From positions 1-21,893 of the forward strand of contig JAMPFK010000037.1 of the NCBI GenBank assembly GCA_023664485.1: a DNA stretch of 21,893 nt, given 5' to 3'. Both the position numbers and the translations under genes were made by a program. Source of the stretch: Bacteroides fragilis (GTDB lineage Bacteria > Bacillota > Clostridia > Lachnospirales > Lachnospiraceae). The notes beneath the pieces are model-generated. The model was not told the DNA's origin. It was given only the letters and a program-made list of their open reading frames with translations, and made no database searches. Shown one piece after another: positions 13,993 to 21,893 of the stretch. Numbering within the stretch: position 1 is the first letter of the stretch; every line of letters starts with the position of its first letter.

Positions 13993-14090
13993 AAGTTATT
14001 ATCACGCCGCTTTCTTTTGGAGAGGTATTTTCCCCTGTCGCCTGTTCCCAAAAGCGTTCCCGGAAGTTAACTCAAAATTTGGATCAAAGC

Positions 14091-14118
14091 TTGACTTTCT
14101 TCCATTTTCCATTATAAT
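14091..14118 (+). promoter_or_regulatory. Promoter of queT
   Basis: TTGACT (14091-14096) and a consensus TATAAT (14113-14118) are 16 bp apart. The resulting leader of about 95 nt includes the riboswitch candidate. The 13993-14090 stretch shows no clear terminator for the preceding gene. Confidence 0.65.
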
Positions 14119-14165
14119 AAATTTTCGGGAAAACCTGTAAAATCAAGATTTTTCCCAGACAAACC

Positions 14166-14208
14166 GGTGAGTTCGAGACCTTCCTCACCTAAAACAAAAC
14201 TAAAGGAG
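14166..14208 (+). promoter_or_regulatory. Candidate preQ1-I riboswitch controlling queT translation
   Basis: Stem GGTGAG (14166-14171) pairs with CTCACC (14184-14189) around the loop TTCGAGACCTTC. An A-rich tail with AAAACAAAACTAAAGG then runs straight into the ribosome site AAAGGAG (14202-14208). The compact hairpin with a loop starting TTCG, the A-rich tail and the tail-embedded ribosome site fit the class I preQ1 aptamer layout. Loop bases CCTT can pair with AAGG of the ribosome site, giving the pseudoknot that would shut translation when ligand binds. The downstream gene encodes the expected transporter. A covariance-model match was not tested. Confidence 0.65.
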
Positions 14209-14218
14209 ACAAACGAAT

Positions 14219-14773
14219 ATGAAAAAACAATCTTATGACCAGACGGTTCCGGTCCGAATCGTCAACCCCTTCTTTTCCGTAACCACAATGGCACAGGCGG
14301 CAATGATCGCCGCTCTCTATGTCGTATTGACCTTTATCGCCAATGCCTTCGGGCTCGCGAACCACGCGGTACAGGTGCGCATCTCCGAAGCGCTTACGAT
14401 TCTGCCCTGTTTTACGTCTGCTGCCATACCCGGCCTCTTTATCGGCTGCCTGGTCAGCAATCTTCTGACCGGCTGTATCCTGCCCGATATCATTTTCGGC
14501 AGCCTCGCGACCCTGATCGGCGCGCTCGGCACATACGCGCTCAGGAAATGGAGATGGTGCGCCCCGCTTCCCCCGATTCTGGCAAACATTCTCATCGTCC
14601 CCCTCGTCCTGATTTACGGATATGGATTTCTGATAGAAGGATATTCCCTGCTTTCCTGCTATTTCTACTATATCCTTACCGTCGGCGCGGGAGAAATCAT
14701 TTCCTGCGGTATTCTGGGTATGTTCTTATTGTTTACGCTGGAAAAATATAAAGGAAGAATTTTCCCGAAATGA
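14219..14773 (+). CDS. queT: QueT-family queuosine-precursor ECF transporter S component
   Basis: The product is 184 residues with about six hydrophobic segments, the usual size. After a polar N-terminus of about 22 residues come AAMIAALYVVLTF, then VQVRISEALTILPCFT, AAIPGLFIGCLVSNLL and DIIFGSLATLIGALGTY, the conserved core of the QueT (COG4708) family. The end has APLPPILANILIVPLVL and VGAGEIISCGILG. The protein would capture preQ1 or a related base for tRNA queuosine and work with the shared EcfA/EcfT module encoded elsewhere. The start at 14219 sits 10 nt after AAAGGAG, which belongs to the riboswitch tail. It is a single-gene unit facing the HAD gene tail to tail, with only 29 bp between. 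Confidence 0.9.
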   Translation: MKKQSYDQTVPVRIVNPFFSVTTMAQAAMIAALYVVLTFIANAFGLANHAVQVRISEALTILPCFTSAAIPGLFIGCLVSNLLTGCILPDIIFGSLATLIGALGTYALRKWRWCAPLPPILANILIVPLVLIYGYGFLIEGYSLLSCYFYYILTVGAGEIISCGILGMFLLFTLEKYKGRIFPK

Positions 14774-14802
14774 TTGACGCTGCCGCAGTTTCCTGTTACA
14801 GG

Positions 14803-15459
14803 TCATGATTTCCCGCCCAAAAATTGTTTTACCTGAAACAGATCCTCAAACACGGCAATGCTTTTCTCCCGCATTTCTTCCGTCGCCGGCAGTATATCCG
14901 GCACCATAACGGGCATCATGCCGGCGCTGTGCGCCGCGCGGATGCCGTTATAGGAATCTTCGACCGCATAGGCATTTTCGGGAGAAACCCCCATTTTCTC
15001 ACAGGCCATCAGATAGATATCGGGCTCCGGCTTGCTTCTTTTCAATTGGTCGCCGCCTATCACGACCTGAAAATACGCATACAGGCCGGCCTGCTTTAAC
15101 TCTTCTTCCACGACGGCCAGCCGGGTGGAAGAAGCCAGCCCGACGGGAACCTCTTCTTCCTTTAAATACTGCAGAAGCTCCCTGACGCCTTTTTTCACCG
15201 GCAGACCGTTCTCTCTGACATATTCATGGAACAGCGCCGAAGCCTCTTTACCATACCGCTCATAATCAAAATCTTTTCCGTAGTGCGCATAAATGATTTC
15301 CCGTGTTCTGACTATGCTCGTCCCGATACAGTCGGTCAGGACCTTCACGACGTCCTTTAATCCATACTTTTCTCCAACCTTTTCCCAGCTGTCGAGCACT
15401 AATTGCTCGCTGTCAAAAATAACGCCGTCCATATCGAAAATAACCGTCTTTTTTTCCAT
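14803..15459 (-). CDS. HAD-superfamily hydrolase (beta-phosphoglucomutase-like phosphatase)
   Basis: The product is 218 residues and carries all four HAD motifs: DMDGVIFDSE (nucleophile Asp9, acid Asp11), the Ser of ASST near 110, Lys143 in RSKPEP, and EDSYNG with Glu167 and Asp168. A helical cap lies between residues 16 and 85, as in subfamily IA phosphatases and sugar phosphomutases. It should remove or move phosphate on a small sugar-phosphate-like substrate; the substrate is unknown. The start follows GAGGAAG, which lies inside the end of the preceding gene only 3 bp away, so translation is probably coupled. It is the last gene of the methyltransferase operon. Confidence 0.9.
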   Translation of the reverse strand: MEKKTVIFDMDGVIFDSEQLVLDSWEKVGEKYGLKDVVKVLTDCIGTSIVRTREIIYAHYGKDFDYERYGKEASALFHEYVRENGLPVKKGVRELLQYLKEEEVPVGLASSTRLAVVEEELKQAGLYAYFQVVIGGDQLKRSKPEPDIYLMACEKMGVSPENAYAVEDSYNGIRAAHSAGMMPVMVPDILPATEEMREKSIAVFEDLFQVKQFLGGKS

Positions 15460-15462
15460 CTC

Positions 15463-18003
15463 TTAATCTTCCTCGTTCCTTACATAGGTGATAAAATGAT
15501 TCCCATTTTCCAAAAGCCACTGGGTAGAATCATTCATTCCCTTTTTGTATACAGTCCCTGTCAGCGGATCCATGACTACGATATTTAACTCGTTAAAACC
15601 GACGATCAGCACCGCGTTACCGTCCTGTAAAGTCGCCAGCACCGGAATGTCCATATTTACATAATATAATACCGCATCCAGACTGCATCCGGACAGATCC
15701 AACACCTGTACGTCTCCCAAACCCGCTTCCAGAATAGAGGGAATCGTATTTCCCTGTTCCAGCAGATATTCCGTACGGCGCGAAACGCCCTCATATTTCA
15801 AAATCGTATTCAGGCAGACCGAGAGGCTCGTATTCTGCTCCGTCACCTGTTCCCCTTCGATTGCCATAATCTGGTTCCTTGTGCTCCTCGCGGTCCGTTT
15901 CCAGATATAATCCCCTTCGTCATCCACGATAACGCCGACATTTTCATAGGCATAGATAACCGCCTTCCCGGGATCTGAAAAAATCCCTTCAATGCCGTCC
16001 TTTCCATAAACATAATACCGCTCTCCCGCAGCCTCGCCCTTCTCCACGGTAAGCTCGCGCTTTCCTTCAAACAGAACCTCTTTAGGCGTCAATATTTTCA
16101 ATGCTTTCGTATCGATCGGCTCCTTGACAACGATTTCCTGAATTGTCTCATAGATTTCAATCGTCACGCTGCTGATGCCGTTGCTGCCGGAAGATACCTT
16201 TTCCGTACTCATGATCTGATCGTCGCTCGTAGGCACATACTCTCCTTTTTCTTCCTCCCACACGACCCTGGATAAAGTGATCTGATTGTCCGCAATGGCG
16301 CTGTCCACGACATAAATACCTCTTTCCCGATAGGTTTTCAGCAACTTCCCGCTGTCTCCCTGAATCCGCAGACAGTACATCGGGAATGTCGTATTTCCCG
16401 TATGGTCGCTTATGATATCTTCCTGTCTGGCCAGACCGTAAATCAAATCTTCCTCCATAAAGCCGAGCAAAGAAATATATTCACCGCTTCCCGCGGCAAT
16501 TTCCGTCTCCTTCCCCGTACCGAGATTCAACAGCCTCAGGACCGTACTGCTGTATTGCGCTCCGCCCTCCTGCCATACGAGCATTTTATTCGATTTAGAT
16601 ACTTTATAATTTTCTTCCGTCAGCCCGGAAACGACGATCTCATATTCCCTCGTCTGCAGATCGACCGCATAGACGTTTCCTTCCAGCATCAGGTAACAGA
16701 TACCTGATTTATTAATATAAGACAGTTTTTCCACGTCGCTTTTCAACAGCTCGTAGGAACGGTCGTAAGGAATATAGATCTGCTCCTCGACCGTATTCGT
16801 CATACTGTTATAAAAATAAACGGAAACGCCGACTTCCCCCTCATGCCGTCCTCTGTTCATATATCCATATATAAGGAACACCACATTTCCCGCTTCGTCC
16901 ACGTTCATGATCTTAATCTGGTGCCTCGTATAACTGCCCCGCGGGTCCGTGACGTCATCGCTGTAAAAGGAAAACAGGCGCGCCAGCTTTTGATCCGCTA
17001 CGTTATAGCTGTACAGTTTATTAGAGCTGATAAAGGCAAAAACGTTTCCGCCGTCGCTTTCCTGCATTTTCACATCCTTATCCACGATGCCGAGCATAAT
17101 CTTATCATTTGCGTAAACATTGGCGCTCTCGTCAAAAATCTGCGTCATCTCCCTGTCAAAATCCAGAAGATACATGCGATCCGGCGTATAACGTATCCGA
17201 TAATATTCCTTGACGTGATAACAGGTCTTTTCTCTGCCGCTCCGCGTACTGACCATGTATTCAAGCTGAAAAGAGCCTGTCCGCTCTTCCAGCTCCTTGA
17301 TATCGACGACAGGCTCCGTGACCTTCTCCACCTTCAGATCCGCCCAGGTCACCTGATTAAAACTGCTGTGTATCGTCACTTTGTTGAGCGTCGAATTATC
17401 GCCCTCCGCATTGGATTCCAGATACTTCGTCAGCTCGGCCGCCGCCTCCCTGTTAAAAGTCCGCTCATGGAAATCCAATACATATGCCAGTTTTTCCTGT
17501 ATATACATTTCTTCCGACTGAACGATTCTCGTATAATAACGGATGGTATCTTTTCCCTCCGGTTTCAGAAAAAGCACGAGCATATATTCTTTTTTTTCGC
17601 TTATCAGGTCCTTTAGGGTAATTTCACAGCGAATCTGCTCCTCCGTTTCCTGATACTTTTCGATCTCCGTGCTTTCCACAAGCCGCTCTCCATCGATGCT
17701 CCGCACTTCAAAAGAAAGCGCTTCCATTTTATTTCCATAAGTATCTATCGTGAACGCTACATTTCTGCGGCTTCCGATCGGCAAAAGCGTATCGCGCAGA
17801 TAACTGGTATCCATATCGCCCGCATAGCCATGCAGCCTGTTGACCGGATACTCCCCGATCCGCATCGTAACGACCGGAAAAGAAGCCTCTCCCATTTCCA
17901 TCGTCATATCCGTATTTCCCTGATTCATGACCGCGCTGACACTGAATAATGCCGCAAAAAAAATGATAATCAGATAAACACTTTTTATTATCGTTTTTTT
18001 CAT
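15463..18003 (-). CDS. Membrane-anchored extracellular protein with a degenerate C39-like peptidase domain
   Basis: The product is 846 residues. Residues 5-27 are one hydrophobic anchor; the rest should lie outside. A region near 40-160 looks like a beta-rich sandwich. Residues about 300-620 have repeated short beta strands (NKLYSYNVADQKLARLFSF, GNVYAVDLQTREYEIV, STVLRLLNLGTGKE), suggesting a beta propeller. The final 125 residues look like a C39-type cysteine-peptidase fold: LNTILKYEG, VLATLQDGNAVLIVGF and VVMDPLTG. The expected catalytic Cys position appears to be Ser726 and the His is Asn796, with Asp812 kept, so it is probably non-catalytic and may bind a peptide. I know no function. It overlaps the methyltransferase gene by 4 bp (ATGA). 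Confidence 0.78.
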   Translation of the reverse strand: MKKTIIKSVYLIIIFFAALFSVSAVMNQGNTDMTMEMGEASFPVVTMRIGEYPVNRLHGYAGDMDTSYLRDTLLPIGSRRNVAFTIDTYGNKMEALSFEVRSIDGERLVESTEIEKYQETEEQIRCEITLKDLISEKKEYMLVLFLKPEGKDTIRYYTRIVQSEEMYIQEKLAYVLDFHERTFNREAAAELTKYLESNAEGDNSTLNKVTIHSSFNQVTWADLKVEKVTEPVVDIKELEERTGSFQLEYMVSTRSGREKTCYHVKEYYRIRYTPDRMYLLDFDREMTQIFDESANVYANDKIMLGIVDKDVKMQESDGGNVFAFISSNKLYSYNVADQKLARLFSFYSDDVTDPRGSYTRHQIKIMNVDEAGNVVFLIYGYMNRGRHEGEVGVSVYFYNSMTNTVEEQIYIPYDRSYELLKSDVEKLSYINKSGICYLMLEGNVYAVDLQTREYEIVVSGLTEENYKVSKSNKMLVWQEGGAQYSSTVLRLLNLGTGKETEIAAGSGEYISLLGFMEEDLIYGLARQEDIISDHTGNTTFPMYCLRIQGDSGKLLKTYRERGIYVVDSAIADNQITLSRVVWEEEKGEYVPTSDDQIMSTEKVSSGSNGISSVTIEIYETIQEIVVKEPIDTKALKILTPKEVLFEGKRELTVEKGEAAGERYYVYGKDGIEGIFSDPGKAVIYAYENVGVIVDDEGDYIWKRTARSTRNQIMAIEGEQVTEQNTSLSVCLNTILKYEGVSRRTEYLLEQGNTIPSILEAGLGDVQVLDLSGCSLDAVLYYVNMDIPVLATLQDGNAVLIVGFNELNIVVMDPLTGTVYKKGMNDSTQWLLENGNHFITYVRNEED

Positions 18004-19253
18004 ATATTTTCAATCCCTTTATCCGACAATCCTGTCTTTTCCTCTTCTTCCTCTGCGTTCCGCAATAACTTCCACATAGTCGGCTCGATTTGCAAAAATT
18101 CCATAACATTTGATATTTTATTGAGTTCTTCTCTTTTCTTCGCCGCCTTCATTCCTTCTTTTTTGACCGCCCGTATCAGGATATTCTTAGGCGTATGTTC
18201 CATATCGATAAATTCCAACAGATCCGTTTCATACCCCTGCGCTTTCAGAAAATCCGCCCGCAGGGCGTCCGTAATCAGAGCCGACATTCTTTCCCTGATA
18301 ATGCCATATTGCAGAATGGACTGCAGTTCCTTGCAGGAAATCTGTTTATTTATCTCATGCTGGCAGCATGGTACCGATAAAATGACCTTCGCACCCCATT
18401 TCACCGCCTTATACAGCGCATAATCGGTCGCCGTATCGCAGGCGTGAAGCGTCACCACCATATCCGCCCCCAACAGGCCCTCATATTCCGCGATATCCCC
18501 TTTTATGAAGCGCAGCTTTCGATAACCGTAATGCCGGCTCAATTCATTACAACGCTCTATCACATCCTGTTTCAGGTCGAGTCCCGTAATCGACACATCC
18601 ATTCCCATTAATTCGTGCAGATAATAATAGACAGCGAACGTCAGATAGGATTTTCCGCATCCAAAATCTACGATCTGTAATTCCCTGTCCATCCTGACCG
18701 CCGGCAGAACATCCTCTATAAATTCCAGAAAACGGTTGATCTGTTTATACTTGTCATATTTTGCCCGGACAATCCGCCCGTCGTTTCCCTGTACGCCCAG
18801 ATCCACCAGAAAAGGAACTGTCGTTCCTTCCTCCAGAATATACCTTTTCGCCCGGTTATGCGCCATGGAAATCCCCGTCCGTATCGGCGCCGCTCCTGCC
18901 TGTCCGCCAGCCTTTCTTTCCGGCAATACCTTCTTCCTGACCGTCATTTTCCCTTTCTTACTGACCAGAATGACCGCTTTACTATTAGTATGCTCTATTT
19001 CACACTGTTTAAAATCCCTGATCAGATAATTTCCAATCCGTGGAATCATCTCCTGAGCCCGGTAATTCTCATGAAAGACCTTCGTTCCCCGATACGCCGT
19101 TTCCTGGAACATCAGCCCGTCTTTCAACATCACCGGCCTTATCTTTACCTTAACCTGCCTGTCCTTCTCCCGCGCATTGCTCAGCACGATCTGATACAAC
19201 CCATTATTTACCGTACTTTCCAACAATTCCCTGACTTCTGTATCTATTTCCAT
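18000..19253 (-). CDS. Class I SAM-dependent methyltransferase (METTL25/Methyltransf_32-like)
   Basis: The product is 417 residues from the ATG at 19253, preferred over 19274 because AGGGG lies 5 nt before it. Residues 1-130 form an N-terminal domain with KIRPVMLKDGLMFQETAY. The methyltransferase fold starts near 190, with the SAM-binding IVDFGCGKSYLTFAVYYYL, the acidic GLDLKQD, then TLHACDTATDYALYKAVKWG and SVPCCQHEINKQ. The HACDTATD and PCCQHE motifs place it with METTL25-type enzymes. The substrate is unknown; RNA or protein are both possible. It is the first gene of a three-gene operon with the C39-like protein and the HAD phosphatase, whose joint purpose is not evident. Confidence 0.87.
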   Translation of the reverse strand: MEIDTEVRELLESTVNNGLYQIVLSNAREKDRQVKVKIRPVMLKDGLMFQETAYRGTKVFHENYRAQEMIPRIGNYLIRDFKQCEIEHTNSKAVILVSKKGKMTVRKKVLPERKAGGQAGAAPIRTGISMAHNRAKRYILEEGTTVPFLVDLGVQGNDGRIVRAKYDKYKQINRFLEFIEDVLPAVRMDRELQIVDFGCGKSYLTFAVYYYLHELMGMDVSITGLDLKQDVIERCNELSRHYGYRKLRFIKGDIAEYEGLLGADMVVTLHACDTATDYALYKAVKWGAKVILSVPCCQHEINKQISCKELQSILQYGIIRERMSALITDALRADFLKAQGYETDLLEFIDMEHTPKNILIRAVKKEGMKAAKKREELNKISNVMEFLQIEPTMWKLLRNAEEEEEKTGLSDKGIENI

Positions 19254-19308
19254 ATATACCCCTGTTTTTCTCATCTATCCGGCTACCGCCTGCCTGAATG
19301 CAGTGTAA

Positions 19309-19356
19309 AGAAGTTCCTGACGTTTCACCGGAAGATGAAACGTCTTTAGAACTTCT
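19309..19356 (-). other. Two-part hairpin upstream of the methyltransferase gene
   Basis: On the minus strand, AGAAGTTC (19356-19349) pairs with GAACTTCT (19316-19309), and GACGTTTCA (19344-19336) pairs with TGAAACGTC (19327-19319) around an 8-nt loop. A small asymmetric bulge joins the stems. It lies 56 bp before the start codon. A weak promoter (TTGGGA 19386-19381, TATAAA 19363-19358, spacing 17) would start inside its outer arm. It could be a terminator of the upstream gene with a poor T run, or an mRNA leader structure. Confidence 0.55.
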
Positions 19357-19395
19357 CTTTATATTATTGTATAGAGATTTTCCCAAAACCTCAAC

Positions 19396-19827
19396 CTAAA
19401 ATTTCAGTATTCCGTTATGATTCGCATGTCTTTTCTTATAGATTTCATAGTAAAGCAGCACCTGCACAAATTCCTCGATCCATTCCCAGGGCTTTTCTTC
19501 CGCACAGGCAGCGTTATCCCCCGTATTCTCCGCCGCTTCCCCGCCGGCCAAAACAGAGCCTTCCTCGCGTTCCATCCGCCTGATCTTATCCATAATCGTT
19601 TTCGTCAGCCGGTACAGCTGCCATTTATCCGGATATTCATCGTAGATGCAGCTTCCTTCATAATCCATCTGATCCAGTATTCCCGCTATGATTTTCTGAT
19701 AACGTTTCGCCTCCGACGGATACATCTGCTGCAAATATTCTAAATCGCGTGTAACGGTATCTTCCTCCTGATAATACATGGGAAGCGGATATGCCATATA
19801 AAAAGGAAGAATTCTTGATTGATTCAT
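19396..19827 (-). CDS. Conserved-looking small protein of unknown function
   Basis: The product is 143 residues, soluble and charged. Residues 1-75 include FYMAYPLPMYYQEED, RDLEYLQQMYPSEAKRYQKI, ILDQMDYEGSCIYDEYPDKW and the helix LYRLTKTIMDKIRR. A low-complexity Ala/Glu linker (about 88-110) follows, then a helical end with WIEEFVQVLLYYEIYKKR. It starts behind GGGAGA, and a plausible promoter (TTAACA 19904-19899, TATGAT 19881-19876, spacing 17) is in place. I believe similar proteins occur in Lachnospiraceae near atpC, from memory only. No motif gives a function. It is probably transcribed alone, between the ATP synthase terminator and the methyltransferase operon. Confidence 0.7.
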   Translation of the reverse strand: MNQSRILPFYMAYPLPMYYQEEDTVTRDLEYLQQMYPSEAKRYQKIIAGILDQMDYEGSCIYDEYPDKWQLYRLTKTIMDKIRRMEREEGSVLAGGEAAENTGDNAACAEEKPWEWIEEFVQVLLYYEIYKKRHANHNGILKF

Positions 19828-19875
19828 ACTAATCTCCCGTCCTTACTCATCCTGCTTCTGATCTTTATTTATTTT

Positions 19876-19904
19876 ATCATATGCACACCGGACCGCTTTG
19901 TTAA
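19876..19904 (-). promoter_or_regulatory. Promoter of the 19396-19827 gene
   Basis: On the minus strand, TTAACA (19904-19899) and TATGAT (19881-19876) are 17 bp apart, about 50 bp before the start codon. Confidence 0.5.
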
Positions 19905-19921
19905 ATAACTCCCATTATTAA

Positions 19922-19947
19922 ACAGGACAGGCATCCGCCTGTCCTGT
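19922..19947 (-). terminator. Terminator of the ATP synthase operon
   Basis: An 11-bp perfect stem, ACAGGACAGGC with its complement around a 4-nt loop, is followed on the minus strand by TTAATAAT. The T run is short, but the stem is GC-rich. Without the MITE-like element it would start about 12 bp after the atpC stop codon. Confidence 0.7.
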
Positions 19948-19958
19948 CAATTTGATAC

Positions 19959-20061
19959 TATAGTAAACGACATAACAAATTGCATATCCCATCTCTTACA
20001 AAAGCCATATACGCAAGCTTTTGCAAGGCTGAAATGGCAATTTTTAATGTCGTTAACTATA
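19959..20061 (-). mobile_element. 103-bp palindromic MITE-like element, copy 2
   Basis: This is the same element as at 12676-12778, in the opposite orientation and again exactly 103 bp. The end TATAGTAAACGACATAAC here equals the far end of copy 1, and the other end is TATAGTTAACGACATTAA. The inner arms GCAAAAGC and GCTTTTG are kept. It starts one base past the atpC stop codon and ends 11 bp before the operon's terminator stem, so it seems to have inserted into the short 3' untranslated part. Transcribed, it would add a long hairpin to the end of the atp mRNA. Confidence 0.82.
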
Positions 20062-20062
20062 A

Positions 20063-20476
20063 CTATTGATAATTAATTGCATTCATTCTTGCGACCGCAC
20101 GCTTTAAGGATAATTCGGCGCGCTTCATATCGGTGCCCGGAGCCTGTTCTTTCAGACGATTCTCCGCGCGCTCCCTCGATTCTTCCGCACGCTTTAAGTC
20201 AATTTCCGCCGGCCACTCGATGATTTCCGCAAGAATCGTCACTTTATCCTGCAGCACCTCTGCGAATCCGGCATGCAGCGCCGCTTCCTTCGTTCCATTA
20301 TCCTGCGTAATCGTCAGGATACCCGGCGCGACAATCATGGTCATCGGAATATGCTCTTTATAAATTCCGACCTCTCCTTCTATCGTATTAAATTCGACCA
20401 TAGTGACTTCATCTTCATAAAATACCCTGTCGGGCGTGATTACCTTTAATGTAAATCTGTTATCATTTTCAGCCAT
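20063..20476 (-). CDS. atpC: F1Fo ATP synthase subunit epsilon
   Basis: The product is 137 residues, the normal length. The N-terminal beta sandwich (about 5-88) contains FTLKVITPDRVFYEDEV, FNTIEGEVGIYKEHIPM and the ALHAGFAEVLQDKVTILAE strand pair. The C-terminal helical hairpin (about 95-137) is rich in Arg, Glu and Ala (LKRAEESRERAENRL, MKRAELSLKRAVARMNAI). Epsilon sits on the central stalk, links gamma to the c-ring and can inhibit ATP hydrolysis through its C-terminal helices. The start follows AGGGGG and lies 10 bp after the atpD stop, the usual last gene of the operon. A MITE-like element lies one base after its stop codon. Confidence 0.96.
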   Translation of the reverse strand: MAENDNRFTLKVITPDRVFYEDEVTMVEFNTIEGEVGIYKEHIPMTMIVAPGILTITQDNGTKEAALHAGFAEVLQDKVTILAEIIEWPAEIDLKRAEESRERAENRLKEQAPGTDMKRAELSLKRAVARMNAINYQ

Positions 20477-20486
20477 ACGACACCCC

Positions 20487-21890
<1,404 letters not shown>

Positions 21891-21893
21891 CTT

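Noticed and set aside
13993..14070. Hairpin CTTTTGG with CCAAAAG as terminator of the TauE gene
   Set aside because: Only 7 pairs around a loop of nearly 30 nt, with no T run.
16843..17616. 257-codon plus-strand open frame
   Set aside because: Antisense to the 846-residue anchored protein; rich in His and Ile as expected for a mirrored frame.

Overview
The window looks like chromosomal DNA from a gut-type Clostridium relative, most likely Lachnospiraceae (Bacillota). I infer this from protein resemblance only, for example the ROK/GPH sugar locus, the sirtuin, the QueT transporter and the ATP synthase subunits. It also fits the strong AGGAGG-type ribosome binding sites and AT-rich intergenic DNA. 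No database search was possible. Nearly all genes lie on the minus strand; only the TauE-type exporter and queT are on the plus strand.

Layout, left to right. (1) 1-1130: the 5' part of a tRNA-Glu gene with its promoter, a small lipoprotein gene, and a decayed aldo/keto reductase. (2) 1161-5824: a sugar or polyol locus made of a ROK repressor, a zinc alcohol/polyol dehydrogenase, a GPH cation symporter and a PfkB kinase with a large in-frame deletion. The ROK gene and the catabolic operon have separate promoters that carry the same near-palindromic sequence just after the -10 box, so one repressor probably controls both. (3) 5908-11416: a putative resistance operon driven by a strong promoter with a palindromic operator. 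It encodes a four-helix membrane protein, a fragment of a multi-helix membrane protein, an ATC-hydrolase-like protein, a full membrane protein related to the fragment, a UvrA-like ABC ATPase without the UvrB-binding domain, and a MATE transporter remnant. No regulator gene lies beside it. (4) 11432-12605: a frameshifted remnant resembling mobile-element cargo, joined end to end with a class M (ADP-ribosylating type) sirtuin gene. (5) 12606-13194: a long intergenic region with a 103-bp palindromic MITE-like element and a perfect 15-bp inverted repeat. (6) 13195-14773: a TauE/SafE exporter and queT, the latter behind a candidate preQ1-I riboswitch. (7) 14803-19253: a tight three-gene operon of methyltransferase, membrane-anchored protein with a catalytically dead-looking C39-like domain, and HAD phosphatase. 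(8) 19396-21890: a small conserved-looking gene of unknown function, a second copy of the MITE-like element, and the last two genes of the F1Fo ATP synthase operon, atpD and atpC.

The left half carries many signs of decay: four broken or deleted genes and two fragments. The right half is intact housekeeping sequence. The clearest structural signal not explained by genes is the pair of 103-bp inverted-repeat elements 7.2 kb apart. One sits between the atpC stop codon and the operon's terminator.
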